Origin: a virus | Strand: one strand, 5' to 3' | DNA length: 22,140 bases | Virus record (IMG/VR): IMGVR_UViG_3300011126_000095 | Coordinates: 1 to 22,140 of that record | The notes under the pieces: generated by a model | Seen by the model: only the letters and a program-made list of their open reading frames with translations | Told to the model about the DNA's origin: nothing | Databases searched by the model: none | Translations under genes and position numbers: made by a program | In this document: positions 7,404 to 15,746 of the stretch, piece by piece | Position numbering within the stretch: position 1 is the first letter of the stretch | How the letters are laid out: each line of letters begins with the position of its first letter

Positions 7404-8105
7404 ATGCTGACAGTCTGGTGTGTATGCGTTGGTGACAAGTACAGCGACGAAGATGTCTGGATATTGCAGAGAATGGTTGCTAACAACATTAAACAACCCT
7501 ATCAATTCAAATGTCTCGCAGACCGGATTATTCCCGGCGTATACAGCGTTCTAAGCAAGCATGACTGGCCTGGCTGGTGGTCAAAGCTGGAATTATTTGA
7601 AATTGCCACAGAAGGCCAGCACCTATATTTCGATTTAGACGTTGTTATCACTGGAAATATTGACGAACTAGTATCTAAAAAGCTTTCGATGCCAAAAAAC
7701 TGGGCTCAGTCAGGACATGGTGGCTGTCAGTCGTCGGTAATGGCCTGGGGTGATGATTACTCCGTATTAAGTGATGCCTTTCAGCCTGAGCTATTAAGTG
7801 ATCCGTCCGGTGGAAATTATGGATGGTACGGAGACTTAAGGTTGTGGGGTGATCAAGAATTCATTTCGTATTTTCTGGGGGCTCCTGGTGACGGTCTTGA
7901 TATCACCAACATTGATGACGATGAGCCTCGATACATTGTTCGCGTAGTGGAAATGAAGCATATCTACTCTTACAAGTATCACAGCCGTCAGTCGCTTCCA
8001 CATGATGCGAGGGTAGTATGCTTTCATGGTTTACCAAAACCTTCAGATGTTAATGATCAGTGGGTAAAAGATGCGCGCAGTCGTCCACGTCAATCCGTCG
8101 CTTAG
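7404..8105 (+). CDS. putative GT-A glycosyltransferase with DxD motif
   Basis: 233-residue protein with LYFDLDVVITGNIDEL around residues 74-89, where D77-L-D79 is a DxD metal/nucleotide-sugar motif as in GT8-like enzymes. Upstream, WPGWWSKLELFEIA (55-68) resembles the conserved segment before DxD in phage-encoded relatives. The C-terminal region contains VVCFHGLPKP, similar to the metal-binding histidine region of this fold. AGGGA precedes ATG 7404. It overlaps the next sugar-type gene by 35 bases. Likely transfers a sugar to a capsid or host surface acceptor; the acceptor is unknown. Confidence 0.75.
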   Translation: MLTVWCVCVGDKYSDEDVWILQRMVANNIKQPYQFKCLADRIIPGVYSVLSKHDWPGWWSKLELFEIATEGQHLYFDLDVVITGNIDELVSKKLSMPKNWAQSGHGGCQSSVMAWGDDYSVLSDAFQPELLSDPSGGNYGWYGDLRLWGDQEFISYFLGAPGDGLDITNIDDDEPRYIVRVVEMKHIYSYKYHSRQSLPHDARVVCFHGLPKPSDVNDQWVKDARSRPRQSVA

Positions 8106-8721
8106 CTGGCAGTTGCGATACGGGGCGGCCATTACAGGTAGCCTGTCCGATTTCGGCATTGATGCACGCATTACCAACAACCCTAAAGAGAGTGACGATT
8201 TAACAGTTGTTTTAGGCCCGCACTGGGCAAAGCAGCATCACGGGCACCATCGATGCCTGTATGTCGATAGAGCCTACTGGGGCGATCCTGGCGCGGTTTC
8301 ATTCCATTGGATTAGCCGTGGAGAGAAAGAGTTTAACTGGTCAGGCAAGGGTGGTAGATCGCATCCACCACTATCCCCGTTAAAGACGGGCAACAAAACG
8401 GTTGTTCTGTGTGATTACAACACGCTTTTCGAGCTTAGCGGCGCTACGGTCAGGCGGCATCCATCAGAAGTCAAGCAAAGCGAAACACTTTCTGAATGTC
8501 TTGCCCGGCATCAAATAGCAGTGGGCGGAAGATCTACAGCGCTTGTTGACGCGGCAATTGCTGGTTTACGCGTTGTCACTAACGATGATTATAGCCCGGT
8601 TAAGCCATTATCATTTTCTGTAAATCCAGATCGCGAACACTGGATAAAATCCTTGTCCTGGCACAATTGGACATTTGACGAAATAGAGCGCGGAGAGCTA
8701 TGGCCTCATTTCCTAAAGTAA
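8071..8721 (+). CDS. GT-B-like glycosyltransferase-related protein
   Basis: 216 residues of mixed alpha/beta character. The best clue is VGGRSTALVDAAIAGLRVV (151-169), resembling the nucleotide-sugar-binding segment of GT-B transferases, where a residue near the helix start holds the donor. The N-terminal half has VVLGPHWAKQHH and YVDRAYWGDPG blocks. It is shorter than a full GT-B enzyme, so it may be a reduced or single-domain form. It overlaps the preceding glycosyltransferase and the connector gene (22 bases). Family assignment is tentative. Confidence 0.55.
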   Translation: MRAVVHVNPSLSWQLRYGAAITGSLSDFGIDARITNNPKESDDLTVVLGPHWAKQHHGHHRCLYVDRAYWGDPGAVSFHWISRGEKEFNWSGKGGRSHPPLSPLKTGNKTVVLCDYNTLFELSGATVRRHPSEVKQSETLSECLARHQIAVGGRSTALVDAAIAGLRVVTNDDYSPVKPLSFSVNPDREHWIKSLSWHNWTFDEIERGELWPHFLK

Positions 8722-9299
8722 AAACACTGACAAAGCCCATTGAGCATCCAGTTTCTATTGAAGAAGCAAAGGCGCAAGCTGTTATTGAGTATTCAGATGA
8801 TGACGCTTTAATCGATCGGTTTATTGAGTCAGCAACAGATCATGTGCAGAGAGTCACAGGGTTGTCGCTTGTTAGACAAAAAAAGCGGCTCTATCTGGAC
8901 GGCTTTTACAGCACTACGTATCTACCTAATGGACCAGTTCAGGTCATCGATCAGGTTCAGTACATTGACGGTGATGGTGCAACACAGACACTGAGCTCAT
9001 CAATTTATACGTTTGATGCCGCAGAACCTTTTCTTCGTCTTGCATATGGGCAGGTGTGGCCAAGTCACAGGTCAGAAACCAATGCTGTTTGGATTGATTA
9101 TTGGACTGGGTACTACACGCAAGGATCCCCAGAAAGTAGCATTGATTTAACAGTTGATATCCCTGCATCTCTAAAGCAGGCCATTCTAATGCTGGTTGCA
9201 GAATATGACCGAGGGAGAGAATCGCAGGGGGATGTACAGGTCTATTCTAACCCTGCTTTTGATTGTGCCATTGCGCCGCACCGTGTGTATGTGCAATGA
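8700..9299 (+). CDS. head-tail connector protein, gp6-like
   Basis: 199-residue adaptor that docks below the portal. The N-terminal helical half has VSIEEAKAQAVIEYSDDD and LIDRFIESATDHVQRVTG, typical of gp6-like connectors. The middle has LPNGPVQVIDQVQYIDGDG, and the C-terminus ends with PASLKQAILMLVAEYDRGRE, where the family's terminal helix lies. The start ATG 8700 overlaps the sugar gene's 3' end. Its return here shows that the block 5232-8721 is an insertion in the standard capsid-connector order. Confidence 0.9.
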   Translation: MASFPKVKTLTKPIEHPVSIEEAKAQAVIEYSDDDALIDRFIESATDHVQRVTGLSLVRQKKRLYLDGFYSTTYLPNGPVQVIDQVQYIDGDGATQTLSSSIYTFDAAEPFLRLAYGQVWPSHRSETNAVWIDYWTGYYTQGSPESSIDLTVDIPASLKQAILMLVAEYDRGRESQGDVQVYSNPAFDCAIAPHRVYVQ

Positions 9300-9634
9300 G
9301 CGGGATAAGATCAGGAAGATTGCGCGACAAGGTTACCATCCAGTCACCTCCGGCCGTCGACAGCTACGGGCAGCAGGTAGGCACATGGAGCACTATCGCG
9401 GTGAGAAGATGCTCAATAGAGCCATTAAATGGAAGAGAGTATTTTTCACAAGCAGGAGAGCAGGCAAGCCAAAAAGTCAGAATTCGTTTTCGTTATGCGA
9501 AGGGAATTTTAAAGAACCAGTATCAATTAGTTGATAACAGAACGAGCCCTCAGACTATCTATGATATTGAAGACATTATAGACCCTAGCAATGAGCACAG
9601 AGAGTTGATCTGTATGTGTGTGGTGAGACAGTGA
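9296..9634 (+). CDS. head-tail adaptor / head closure protein
   Basis: 112-residue protein: GRLRDKVTIQSPP, then the expected DSYGQQVGTWSTIA and RIRFRYAKGI, and a C-terminal IYDIEDIIDPSNEHRELIC. This order is that of the phage head closure (head-tail adaptor) family. ATG 9296 sits in an ATGA overlap with the connector stop, so upstream in-frame starts are rejected. It normally seals the connector below the gp6-like ring. Confidence 0.88.
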   Translation: MSGIRSGRLRDKVTIQSPPAVDSYGQQVGTWSTIAVRRCSIEPLNGREYFSQAGEQASQKVRIRFRYAKGILKNQYQLVDNRTSPQTIYDIEDIIDPSNEHRELICMCVVRQ

Positions 9635-10053
9635 CCGGCGAAGTTGTTGGGGTTCGCGATCTTCAGCGCAGGCTAAAGGCTATTGATAAATCAATACAGC
9701 CTAAAATTGTTGCTCAGGCGGCAAGGGCTGCCATGATCCCTATGATGAAAGAGGCAAGAGCCAACGCCCCGCAAGGCAAAAAAACTCATAGGACGTATAA
9801 GGGCAGGTTGGTAGCGCCAGGCTTTTTGAAGAGAAATATAAAACTTCGCAAAATGAAACTCAGAAGCAAAGAACATATCGGCTACTCGCTCGCAGCAAGA
9901 AAAGAGGCTTGGTATGGAAAGCTGATTGAAACAGGATTTAAGGGCATACCCGGAAAGTCATGGCTAGGTCGCGCTGATCGCACGCATGGCAACCAGGTTT
10001 CAGCAAATTTCAGACGGAACATTCTGGCTAGAATTGAAAGGGCTAAACGATGA
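9631..10053 (+). CDS. HK97 gp10-like head-tail joining protein
   Basis: 140 residues from GTG 9631, which overlaps the upstream stop as GTGA. The protein begins MTGEVVGVRDLQRRLKAID, like gp10-type proteins, and is strongly basic in the middle (KLRKMKLRSKEH). It ends with the ANFRRNILARIERAKR helix. An ATG at 9616 would add five residues and is possible. The conserved glycine- and aromatic-rich block near the C-terminus (WYGKLIETGFKGIPGKSWL) fits the family. Confidence 0.85.
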   Translation: MTGEVVGVRDLQRRLKAIDKSIQPKIVAQAARAAMIPMMKEARANAPQGKKTHRTYKGRLVAPGFLKRNIKLRKMKLRSKEHIGYSLAARKEAWYGKLIETGFKGIPGKSWLGRADRTHGNQVSANFRRNILARIERAKR

Positions 10054-10457
10054 TTAATGATGCCCTTGCCAGTTTTTTGCGTAGCAATATATCGCTTTCG
10101 GTTTATATCGGGCAGGCTCCTTTAAATTCACAGCCCTGTATTGTGATAGATGATAACGGAGACTCCGGCGACAGATATTGGCGCAACGGAGCCATTCACA
10201 CTGGCTTAAAAGATCAGGAGTATGAAATATCCGTTTTCACTGATTTATCTGGTGGTGGCCCTAAGTATGCAGCCCAAGTTGCAAGCAGTTTAGTTGCGTT
10301 ACTGGATAACTTTTCAGGCCCTATGGTTGATACCGCCATCTCCCCTAATGCTGTTCACCGTGTCGCATACATTGAAGCAAATAATGGCGGCGGTGGCTTT
10401 GATGCTGGCCCAGAGCTTCACAGCCATTCCGTTTTTATCACCCTGAGTTATGAATAA
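10050..10457 (+). CDS. tail terminator/completion protein, DUF3168-like
   Basis: 135 residues. It starts with a short helix (DALASFLRSN) followed by VYIGQAPLNSQPCIVID; the middle has YEISVFTDLSG and then AAQVASSLVALLDNF. This matches the layout of DUF3168/gpU-like tail terminators that cap the tail tube at the head end. ATG overlaps the upstream stop by ATGA. Assigned mainly by gene order and fold-like pattern. Confidence 0.78.
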   Translation: MINDALASFLRSNISLSVYIGQAPLNSQPCIVIDDNGDSGDRYWRNGAIHTGLKDQEYEISVFTDLSGGGPKYAAQVASSLVALLDNFSGPMVDTAISPNAVHRVAYIEANNGGGGFDAGPELHSHSVFITLSYE

Positions 10458-10481
10458 AACTTGTAAATTTGGAGAAATACC

Positions 10482-10919
10482 ATGAGCACTAATGCTTTTT
10501 TATCAAACATTCTTGTTGAAATGAACTTGAATGCTTCTACCGTTTCACCCGAAGTATTTATCACTGTTCCTGAGCCTAATGATTTTCCGAATTTCGGTGA
10601 ATCAACGCCTCTTGAAGACGTTACCCATTTTCAAAGCACCAGCCGAGAGTATATCGGCGGCTTGGCAGATGGTGACGAGTTTACGCTGGCATGTAACAGG
10701 ATTCACGCATCACCCAATTACCACGATTCCATTATCGCGCTGAAAGGCTTGACTCGCACAATGCGCATCACGGAAACGGATACCAGCAAATCCCCAAACA
10801 CTGTCCGCACCTATCGTTGCGACGTGGTTATTCTTGGCTGGTCTATCTCCCCTGGGGTTGGATCGAAAGAATCCATAAACTTTAACTTCAAAATCACTGG
10901 TGGAGTTGCTATTAGCTAA
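10482..10919 (+). CDS. major tail tube protein
   Basis: 145-residue beta-rich protein with GGAG 9 bases before ATG 10482. This strong site and the 24-base gap suggest high expression, as expected for the tail tube subunit. FPNFGESTPLEDVTHFQST and YIGGLADGDEFTLAC are typical of short tail tube proteins, and the C-terminus SINFNFKITGGVAIS resembles their last strand. It is directly followed by the chaperone pair and tape measure gene, the standard order. Confidence 0.85.
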   Translation: MSTNAFLSNILVEMNLNASTVSPEVFITVPEPNDFPNFGESTPLEDVTHFQSTSREYIGGLADGDEFTLACNRIHASPNYHDSIIALKGLTRTMRITETDTSKSPNTVRTYRCDVVILGWSISPGVGSKESINFNFKITGGVAIS

Positions 10920-11245
10920 TGGCTGCCAACGCGAAAGATTTAATTAGTGCAGGCTTCAATACCGTCGAGATACAAATAGACGGTGTTGAGAAGCCGGTCG
11001 AAGTTATGAGTATGACTGTTGATCAGGCTATGAAGTTTGGAGAAATGGCAAAGAAAAGCAAGGATGAGATGCTGCTATATGCTTCTCTTATCAAGCTTTG
11101 CTGTCCTGCCTTTCATTCCATTTTTTGGCCTCCACGCCGAATCAAAAAACACATGTCATTTAAAATGATGGTAAAGCTTGGCGATAAGATTATGGAGGTG
11201 TCTGGCTATAAGCAGGACGCAGTTACTGACGCGGTAAAGGACTAA
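10919..11245 (+). CDS. tail assembly chaperone, G-type upstream product
   Basis: 108-residue protein produced without frameshifting, comparable in role to lambda gpG. It binds the tape measure during tail assembly. The ATG overlaps the tube gene stop by one base (TAATG). Sequence features include the helical DQAMKFGEMAKKSKDE and IKLCCPAFHSIFW, and the protein ends AVTDAVKD. Just before the stop, the -1 frame opens and carries a conserved chaperone sequence, so a longer fusion (10919-11550) is expected from a fraction of ribosomes. Confidence 0.85.
   Translation: MAANAKDLISAGFNTVEIQIDGVEKPVEVMSMTVDQAMKFGEMAKKSKDEMLLYASLIKLCCPAFHSIFWPPRRIKKHMSFKMMVKLGDKIMEVSGYKQDAVTDAVKD
11234..11242 (+). other. 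probable -1 frameshift site of the G/GT chaperone pair
   Basis: The -1 frame is open only after its stop at 11227-11229, and the zero frame stops at 11243-11245, so the slip must occur in between. The best position is GGTAAAG (11233-11239), where tRNA-Lys on AAG (11237-11239) can shift to AAA (11236-11238). Lambda uses GGGAAAG at the equivalent place. The P-site slip GTA to GGT is poor, so this is a nonstandard heptamer and the exact site is uncertain. Confidence 0.6.
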
Positions 11246-11550
11246 AGGCAAATCCATTCGAGCAATACATTATAAAGATTGCTGTAGAGCTTGGGTTTGC
11301 CCCGCATGAGGTAAGGACATGGCCGTATTCTGACATTATTTCAATAATGGCTTATGACCAGATAGAGCCGTTCGGAACTGTTCGGGATAACTGGCACATG
11401 GCAGTACAGTCTCAAATCTTCTGCTCGGCCCACACAAAGAAAGGAAGGCGTCCCCCTGAATTAAAAGCTTTTATGTACAAAAACCCAGAGCTGCAACGCG
11501 AAGATAACGCGAAGTCGTTCATTACCTTTTTGCGATCGAAAAAGAAGTGA
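11239..11550 (+). CDS. tail assembly chaperone T-type extension (-1 frame, fused to G product)
   Basis: The -1 frame after the G-like gene encodes GLKANPFEQYIIKIAVELGF, then APHEVRTWPYSDIISIM and the hallmark AYDQIEPFG, seen in T-type tail assembly chaperone domains (DUF4035-like). It ends in a basic FLRSKKK. No start codon precedes the conserved first half, and the only ATG (11347) would leave out about 36 residues, so expression by -1 frameshifting from the G gene is likely. The stop is three bases before the tape measure ATG. Confidence 0.82.
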   Translation, partial: GLKANPFEQYIIKIAVELGFAPHEVRTWPYSDIISIMAYDQIEPFGTVRDNWHMAVQSQIFCSAHTKKGRRPPELKAFMYKNPELQREDNAKSFITFLRSKKK

Positions 11551-11553
11551 TTT

Positions 11554-13497
11554 ATGGCTACTGATGAATCAAAAATTATTGTCAAGCTTGAAGCTGAGAT
11601 AAGCAAGCTAAGTACAAATCTTAATAGCGCGCAAAAGAAAATATCTCGATTTGAGAAAAATACGGCTTCATCTGTCAAGCTTGTAAGAAAGTCGTTTAAA
11701 AGTCTAGGAACTGGCATTCAGGCGGCTCTAGGTGGGCTTGCGCTGGCAAAGCTGACCAGATCGGTTGTTAGCGCGTCAATCAAGCAAGAGCAGGCGTTAG
11801 CGCAGCTTGAACAGGGTTACAGAACAACTGGCGGAGTTGTAGGGCAGACTGTTGAGCAAATGGTCGCGAAAGCTGAAGAGCTTCAGGGCGTCACAATATT
11901 TGGCGATGAGCAATTTATCGAGGCTCAGGCACAGCTATTAACATTTACCAACATTGCCGGTGAGCAGTTCAACAAAACAACTGAAGCTGCGGCCAATTTA
12001 TCTGTTCGAATGGGACAAGATTTAAAATCCTCTGTCGTGCAGCTCGGTAAAGCGCTAAATGATCCAGTTGCCAACCTTGGCGCGCTTTCAAGGTCAGGAA
12101 TACAGTTTTCAAAGGATCAAAAGGCCGTTATAAAATCATTGGCCGAGACTGGGAGACTGGCTGACGCTCAAAATATCATATTAAAAGAGCTGGAAACACA
12201 GTTTGGCGGATCAGCCAGGGCTGCTAGAGACACGTTCGGCGGAGCGCTGACATCTCTTAATAATGCGTTCGGCGATCTGCTGGAGGGCGAGTCAGGCTTA
12301 AATGAGGCAAAAAAATCGCTTGAGGAGTTTACAGCACTTCTCCAAGACCCTCAGACTATAAAGGCCGCTTCAGCGCTTACCAGCTCAATTATAGACGGGA
12401 TGGCTGGCGTCGCTAAAGTTATCAGGGAAGTCATCACATTAACAAGAACATTGGCCGAGGAGTTCGCAGCAAAAACTAATGGGCCGGCGGATGTCGGTAG
12501 AATCAATGACAGGATAGCTCAGCTTCAGGCCACTATCGATCAGCTGGACAAAGCTTCCGCTAAACTCTTAAATGAAGACGGCAAGGCATCTGCTCCAGAT
12601 GTTTATAACGCATACACAAAACAAATCGAAGACGCTGAAAAAGAACTTAATAAGCTCATTGATTTACGTGATAGCTACTTCAAAAAGCCATTGCTGGCCT
12701 CTGGCCCCTCCTCTGCACCAACCGCCACCACCCCTCTTATAGAGCCCAATAAAACAACATCAACGGCATCACCATCGATCCCTTTAGAGAGCGCTAAGTT
12801 TGAAATGATGGCAAAAGAGAGCAGTCTTGCAAGAGAGGTAGAGCAAATCCGCATAGACTCGCTGACGTCTGAGCAACAAGCCGTCGAAGAACTACAAGGG
12901 AAATACAGGACTCTAGCTGAAGCCGTTGAACTTGGGAATATAACACAAGGTGAGGCCGCAAAAGTTGCTGGCGAACTTGCTGCCCGCTTTGAAGAGGCTA
13001 ATGAAACAGTTGACGAGATGTCAGAGTACGCTAAGCAGGCCGCCAGAAATATGCAGGACGCATTTGCTGATTTTCTGTTTGATCCTTTTGAAGATGGACT
13101 TGACGGGATGCTACAAAACTTTGTTGGAATACTTCAAAGAATGGCAGCTGAGGCCGCAGCCGCGCAGATCTTTGATTATCTCGGAGGCTTAGCGTCCGCT
13201 TCTGGAAACTCAACAGTTGCCGCTGCTGGCGCTCTCTTCCAGGGTGGTGCCCGTGCATGGGGTGGGCCGGTATCGCCTGGCATGAAGTATCCGGTAGGTG
13301 AGAAGGGTCCTGAGATGTTTGTTCCAAATGTTGCAGGTAGTATAATCCCAGCCGACGAAATGGGTGGCGGAACTCAAATAGGAAATATTACGATGTCATT
13401 TCCAGGGATCAATAATGCTCAGGAAGCTAAGCGAGCGTCTGGCGTTGCTGGTAGAGAATTGGCAAGAAACATAGACGGCGCACGGAGATATAGCTAA
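11554..13497 (+). CDS. tail tape measure protein
   Basis: 647-residue protein that sets tail length and passes into the host at infection. The N-terminus is a predicted coiled coil (LEAEISKLSTNLNSAQKKI). Next comes a tape-measure segment with EAQAQLLTFTNIAGEQ, AANLSVRMGQDLKSS, LGALSRSGIQFSKDQ and LKELETQFGG. The middle is Ala/Thr/Ser/Pro-rich, and the C-terminus has the typical GGARAWGGPVSPGMKYPVGE and GPEMFVPNVAGSI. At about 1.5 angstrom per residue it predicts a tail near 95-100 nm. ATG 11554 follows the chaperone stop closely. Confidence 0.95.
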   Translation: MATDESKIIVKLEAEISKLSTNLNSAQKKISRFEKNTASSVKLVRKSFKSLGTGIQAALGGLALAKLTRSVVSASIKQEQALAQLEQGYRTTGGVVGQTVEQMVAKAEELQGVTIFGDEQFIEAQAQLLTFTNIAGEQFNKTTEAAANLSVRMGQDLKSSVVQLGKALNDPVANLGALSRSGIQFSKDQKAVIKSLAETGRLADAQNIILKELETQFGGSARAARDTFGGALTSLNNAFGDLLEGESGLNEAKKSLEEFTALLQDPQTIKAASALTSSIIDGMAGVAKVIREVITLTRTLAEEFAAKTNGPADVGRINDRIAQLQATIDQLDKASAKLLNEDGKASAPDVYNAYTKQIEDAEKELNKLIDLRDSYFKKPLLASGPSSAPTATTPLIEPNKTTSTASPSIPLESAKFEMMAKESSLAREVEQIRIDSLTSEQQAVEELQGKYRTLAEAVELGNITQGEAAKVAGELAARFEEANETVDEMSEYAKQAARNMQDAFADFLFDPFEDGLDGMLQNFVGILQRMAAEAAAAQIFDYLGGLASASGNSTVAAAGALFQGGARAWGGPVSPGMKYPVGEKGPEMFVPNVAGSIIPADEMGGGTQIGNITMSFPGINNAQEAKRASGVAGRELARNIDGARRYS

Positions 13498-14408
13498 TGT
13501 CATTTATTGAAGAGCGCCTAGACGAGGAGTGGAGTTTCGGCAGTTCGATTTCCGAGATGTTTTCTGTTGAGATTACTGAGACTTTTTCAGGTGATGAGTA
13601 CAGAAAATTAAATCATCCATACCCTAAGCTATCAATAGATCTTGATTTTAACAACAAGACAGAAACATACGTCCTCCAATATATCGAGGACTTGTACAAG
13701 AGGAGTGGCGGACGGTTTGGCGGTTTCAGGTTTAAGCATCCAAGCCATTTTTCTACAAATTCAAACACTGGAGTGCCACTGTTTAATGATCAACAGTGCA
13801 TCGAATTATCTACCGGCGTTTATCAGTCTGTGTTGTGGTACGGGGCCGAGGGAGTAACATCATCCACTCGACGCAGAATAAAAAAACCAACAACCGGATC
13901 AATGCTTGTCGGCATTACGGATGACGGCTTAAATGACAATCAAGTCCCCTCTGCTGGCGCGGTACCTAATGCATGGGCAGTTGATGAAACTACAGGTATT
14001 ATTACTTTTGCTGCAAATGTCAGCTATCCGATTGTCAGCATCTCCCAAGCGGCTAATGCTGTTATAGAGATTGGCACCCACACGCTAATAGCTGGAGGAT
14101 CTGTTCATATTTCCGGCGTCACAGGCATGACGGAAATAAACGGGCTTCGCGGGACAATTCAAAGCATCACTGCGTCAACCATTACTGTTGATATAAACTC
14201 TTCTGCATTCACCGCTTATACTTCTTCGCCAATTTCAGGCACTATTAACACCCGCCCACAAACAAACGAAACCGTTACATGTGGATGTTATTTTGATATC
14301 CCGGTCAGGTTTGAAACAGACTTGTCCGGCCTGTCTTATCGCTTTCGCAATTCAGCCGATGTTTATATGAGTGTTGGTATCCAGCTTTTGGAGATTTTAA
14401 ATCCATGA
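13497..14408 (+). CDS. distal tail protein, DUF2460, with inserted beta domain
   Basis: 303 residues. The DUF2460 core is visible as WSFGSSISEMFSVEIT, then GGRFGGFRFKHPSHF (71-85), RIKKPTTGSMLVGI (127-140), WAVDETTGIITFAA (160-173) and, after a gap, CGCYFDIPVRFETDLSG. Between the last two lies an insert of about 75 residues (178-252) containing HISGVTGMTEINGLRGTI and SAFTAYTSSP. This insert resembles FCCH-like beta domains repeated in some phage tail proteins. Family members are usually near 210 residues, so the insert explains the extra length. Starts at TAATG overlap with the tape measure. Confidence 0.88.
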   Translation: MSFIEERLDEEWSFGSSISEMFSVEITETFSGDEYRKLNHPYPKLSIDLDFNNKTETYVLQYIEDLYKRSGGRFGGFRFKHPSHFSTNSNTGVPLFNDQQCIELSTGVYQSVLWYGAEGVTSSTRRRIKKPTTGSMLVGITDDGLNDNQVPSAGAVPNAWAVDETTGIITFAANVSYPIVSISQAANAVIEIGTHTLIAGGSVHISGVTGMTEINGLRGTIQSITASTITVDINSSAFTAYTSSPISGTINTRPQTNETVTCGCYFDIPVRFETDLSGLSYRFRNSADVYMSVGIQLLEILNP

Positions 14409-15346
14409 AGTCAGTCGTCGCTGATTATCAAACCCGTATCTTTGCTGTTCGCATTGAGGCTATTGACGGGGTTAATATTTCTCGCTTTGTTCAGTACCCA
14501 CATCCATTGACGATGGTCAGCAATGATAGTCCGGTTTCTACAGTTGAATACTTAACTGCTACAGCAAATGAGTTTAGCAATATCTCAATGAATGCGACGA
14601 TGACGCCACCTGTTGTAGATTTTCAGGGTATCGTCTCAAGCGCTATCGGAGAGCTTTCAAGAACTGATGTAGCGGCAAGAGTGTGGGATAATGCGAAAGC
14701 ATATTTATTTGCCACTTCATGGGCTAACCCGGTTGAAGATGAGGAGCCGCTGGGTAAGTTTTTAATGGGCCGATCAAAGATTGAAGATGATCGCTATATC
14801 CTTGAATTTATGGGGTTGATTGACGCGGTTAATCAAAGCACCGGCTCTAATATCGAGCCTATTTGCCGGTGGACGCTATTTGACGAAACGCTTGATGGTG
14901 TAACTGTGCCATGGGTCCGCAGCCGGTGCACTGGGCCGAGGGCCTCCTCTGATGGTCCTGCACTGGCCTCTTATAAAGTTACGGGTACGGTAACGGGAGT
15001 TACTGATAAGTCTACGTTTAGGGATAGTGCTAGAACTGAGGTCGATGATTATTTTGGAGCGGGGTCCATTCGCTTTACCAGTGGTAATAATAGCGGCTTG
15101 CTCAGCGAAGAAATCAAAACCTATATCGGCATAACGTCACCTCTAACAGCAGCCGGAACTATCACCACATTCCAGCCATTTCCTTATGAGATCCAGGTTG
15201 GAGACACTTACGAAATGGTTCCGGGATGCAGAGGAAGAAGAACAGAAGATTGCATTGCAAAATTCAGCAACGGCATCAATCATGGCGGCTTTGATCGCGT
15301 TCCAACTCAGTCAGTCTATGGTAAATTTGGTACTGGCGATGCGTGA
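14405..15346 (+). CDS. tail hub protein, DUF2163/BR0599-like
   Basis: 313 residues. The N-terminal half has FAVRIEAIDGVNISRF and VEYLTATANEFSN, followed by a middle DRYILEFMGLIDAVNQ. The C-terminal BR0599-type end is visible as YEMVPGCRGRRTEDC and AKFSNGINHGGFDRVP, with the two conserved cysteines. An additional variable segment (about 178-222) lies between the two halves. It follows the DUF2460 gene by ATGA overlap, the same order as in gene-transfer-agent-like tail tips. Confidence 0.88.
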   Translation: MKSVVADYQTRIFAVRIEAIDGVNISRFVQYPHPLTMVSNDSPVSTVEYLTATANEFSNISMNATMTPPVVDFQGIVSSAIGELSRTDVAARVWDNAKAYLFATSWANPVEDEEPLGKFLMGRSKIEDDRYILEFMGLIDAVNQSTGSNIEPICRWTLFDETLDGVTVPWVRSRCTGPRASSDGPALASYKVTGTVTGVTDKSTFRDSARTEVDDYFGAGSIRFTSGNNSGLLSEEIKTYIGITSPLTAAGTITTFQPFPYEIQVGDTYEMVPGCRGRRTEDCIAKFSNGINHGGFDRVPTQSVYGKFGTGDA

Positions 15347-15746
15347 TTTAATTGTTCAAGCCGCAACTGAATGTATGGGTACACCATTTCACCATCAGGG
15401 GCGTGTTGTCGGTGTTGGTATTGATTGCGCTGGTGTTTTGGTTCACATACTTAAGTCTTTAGAACTTCCGTTCATAGACGAAAAGGGCTATCCGAGGCTT
15501 CCTTATCGCGGACTGATTAAATCTATTTTAGATAGCCAGCCCGCACTTGAAGAAATTGATAAAAAAACCATTCAGCGCGGGGATGTTTTGTTAATGCGTT
15601 TTTTAAGAGAGCCGCAACACGTAGCGATTTATACCGGCAGCACAATGATACATTCTTACTCCGAAATAGGTAGGGTGGTAGAGCATTCACTTGATAATCT
15701 ATGGTCAAAGCGAATCACGAACGCATACAGGATTATTAGCGTATGA
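15339..15746 (+). CDS. tail-associated NlpC/P60 peptidase
   Basis: 135-residue predicted cysteine peptidase likely to cut cell-wall peptides during entry or to help tip assembly. The catalytic elements are C30 in VGIDCAGVLVHIL, H94 in PQHVAIYTG and a polar third position near H105 in MIHSYSE. ATG 15339 overlaps the upstream stop region by eight bases; the in-frame ATG at 15186 is rejected because it would lie deep in the DUF2163 gene and give no family sequence. The 3' end overlaps the tip gene by ATGA. Confidence 0.9.
   Translation: MRDLIVQAATECMGTPFHHQGRVVGVGIDCAGVLVHILKSLELPFIDEKGYPRLPYRGLIKSILDSQPALEEIDKKTIQRGDVLLMRFLREPQHVAIYTGSTMIHSYSEIGRVVEHSLDNLWSKRITNAYRIISV

Noticed and set aside
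9196-9534. Alternative plus-strand frame of 112 residues overlapping connector and closure genes
   Set aside because: It overlaps two recognised genes in a different frame and has no family-like sequence.
13031-13327. Minus-strand open frame opposite the tape measure gene
   Set aside because: Fully inside a recognised gene, with Pro/Gln/His-rich low-complexity sequence typical of shadow frames.
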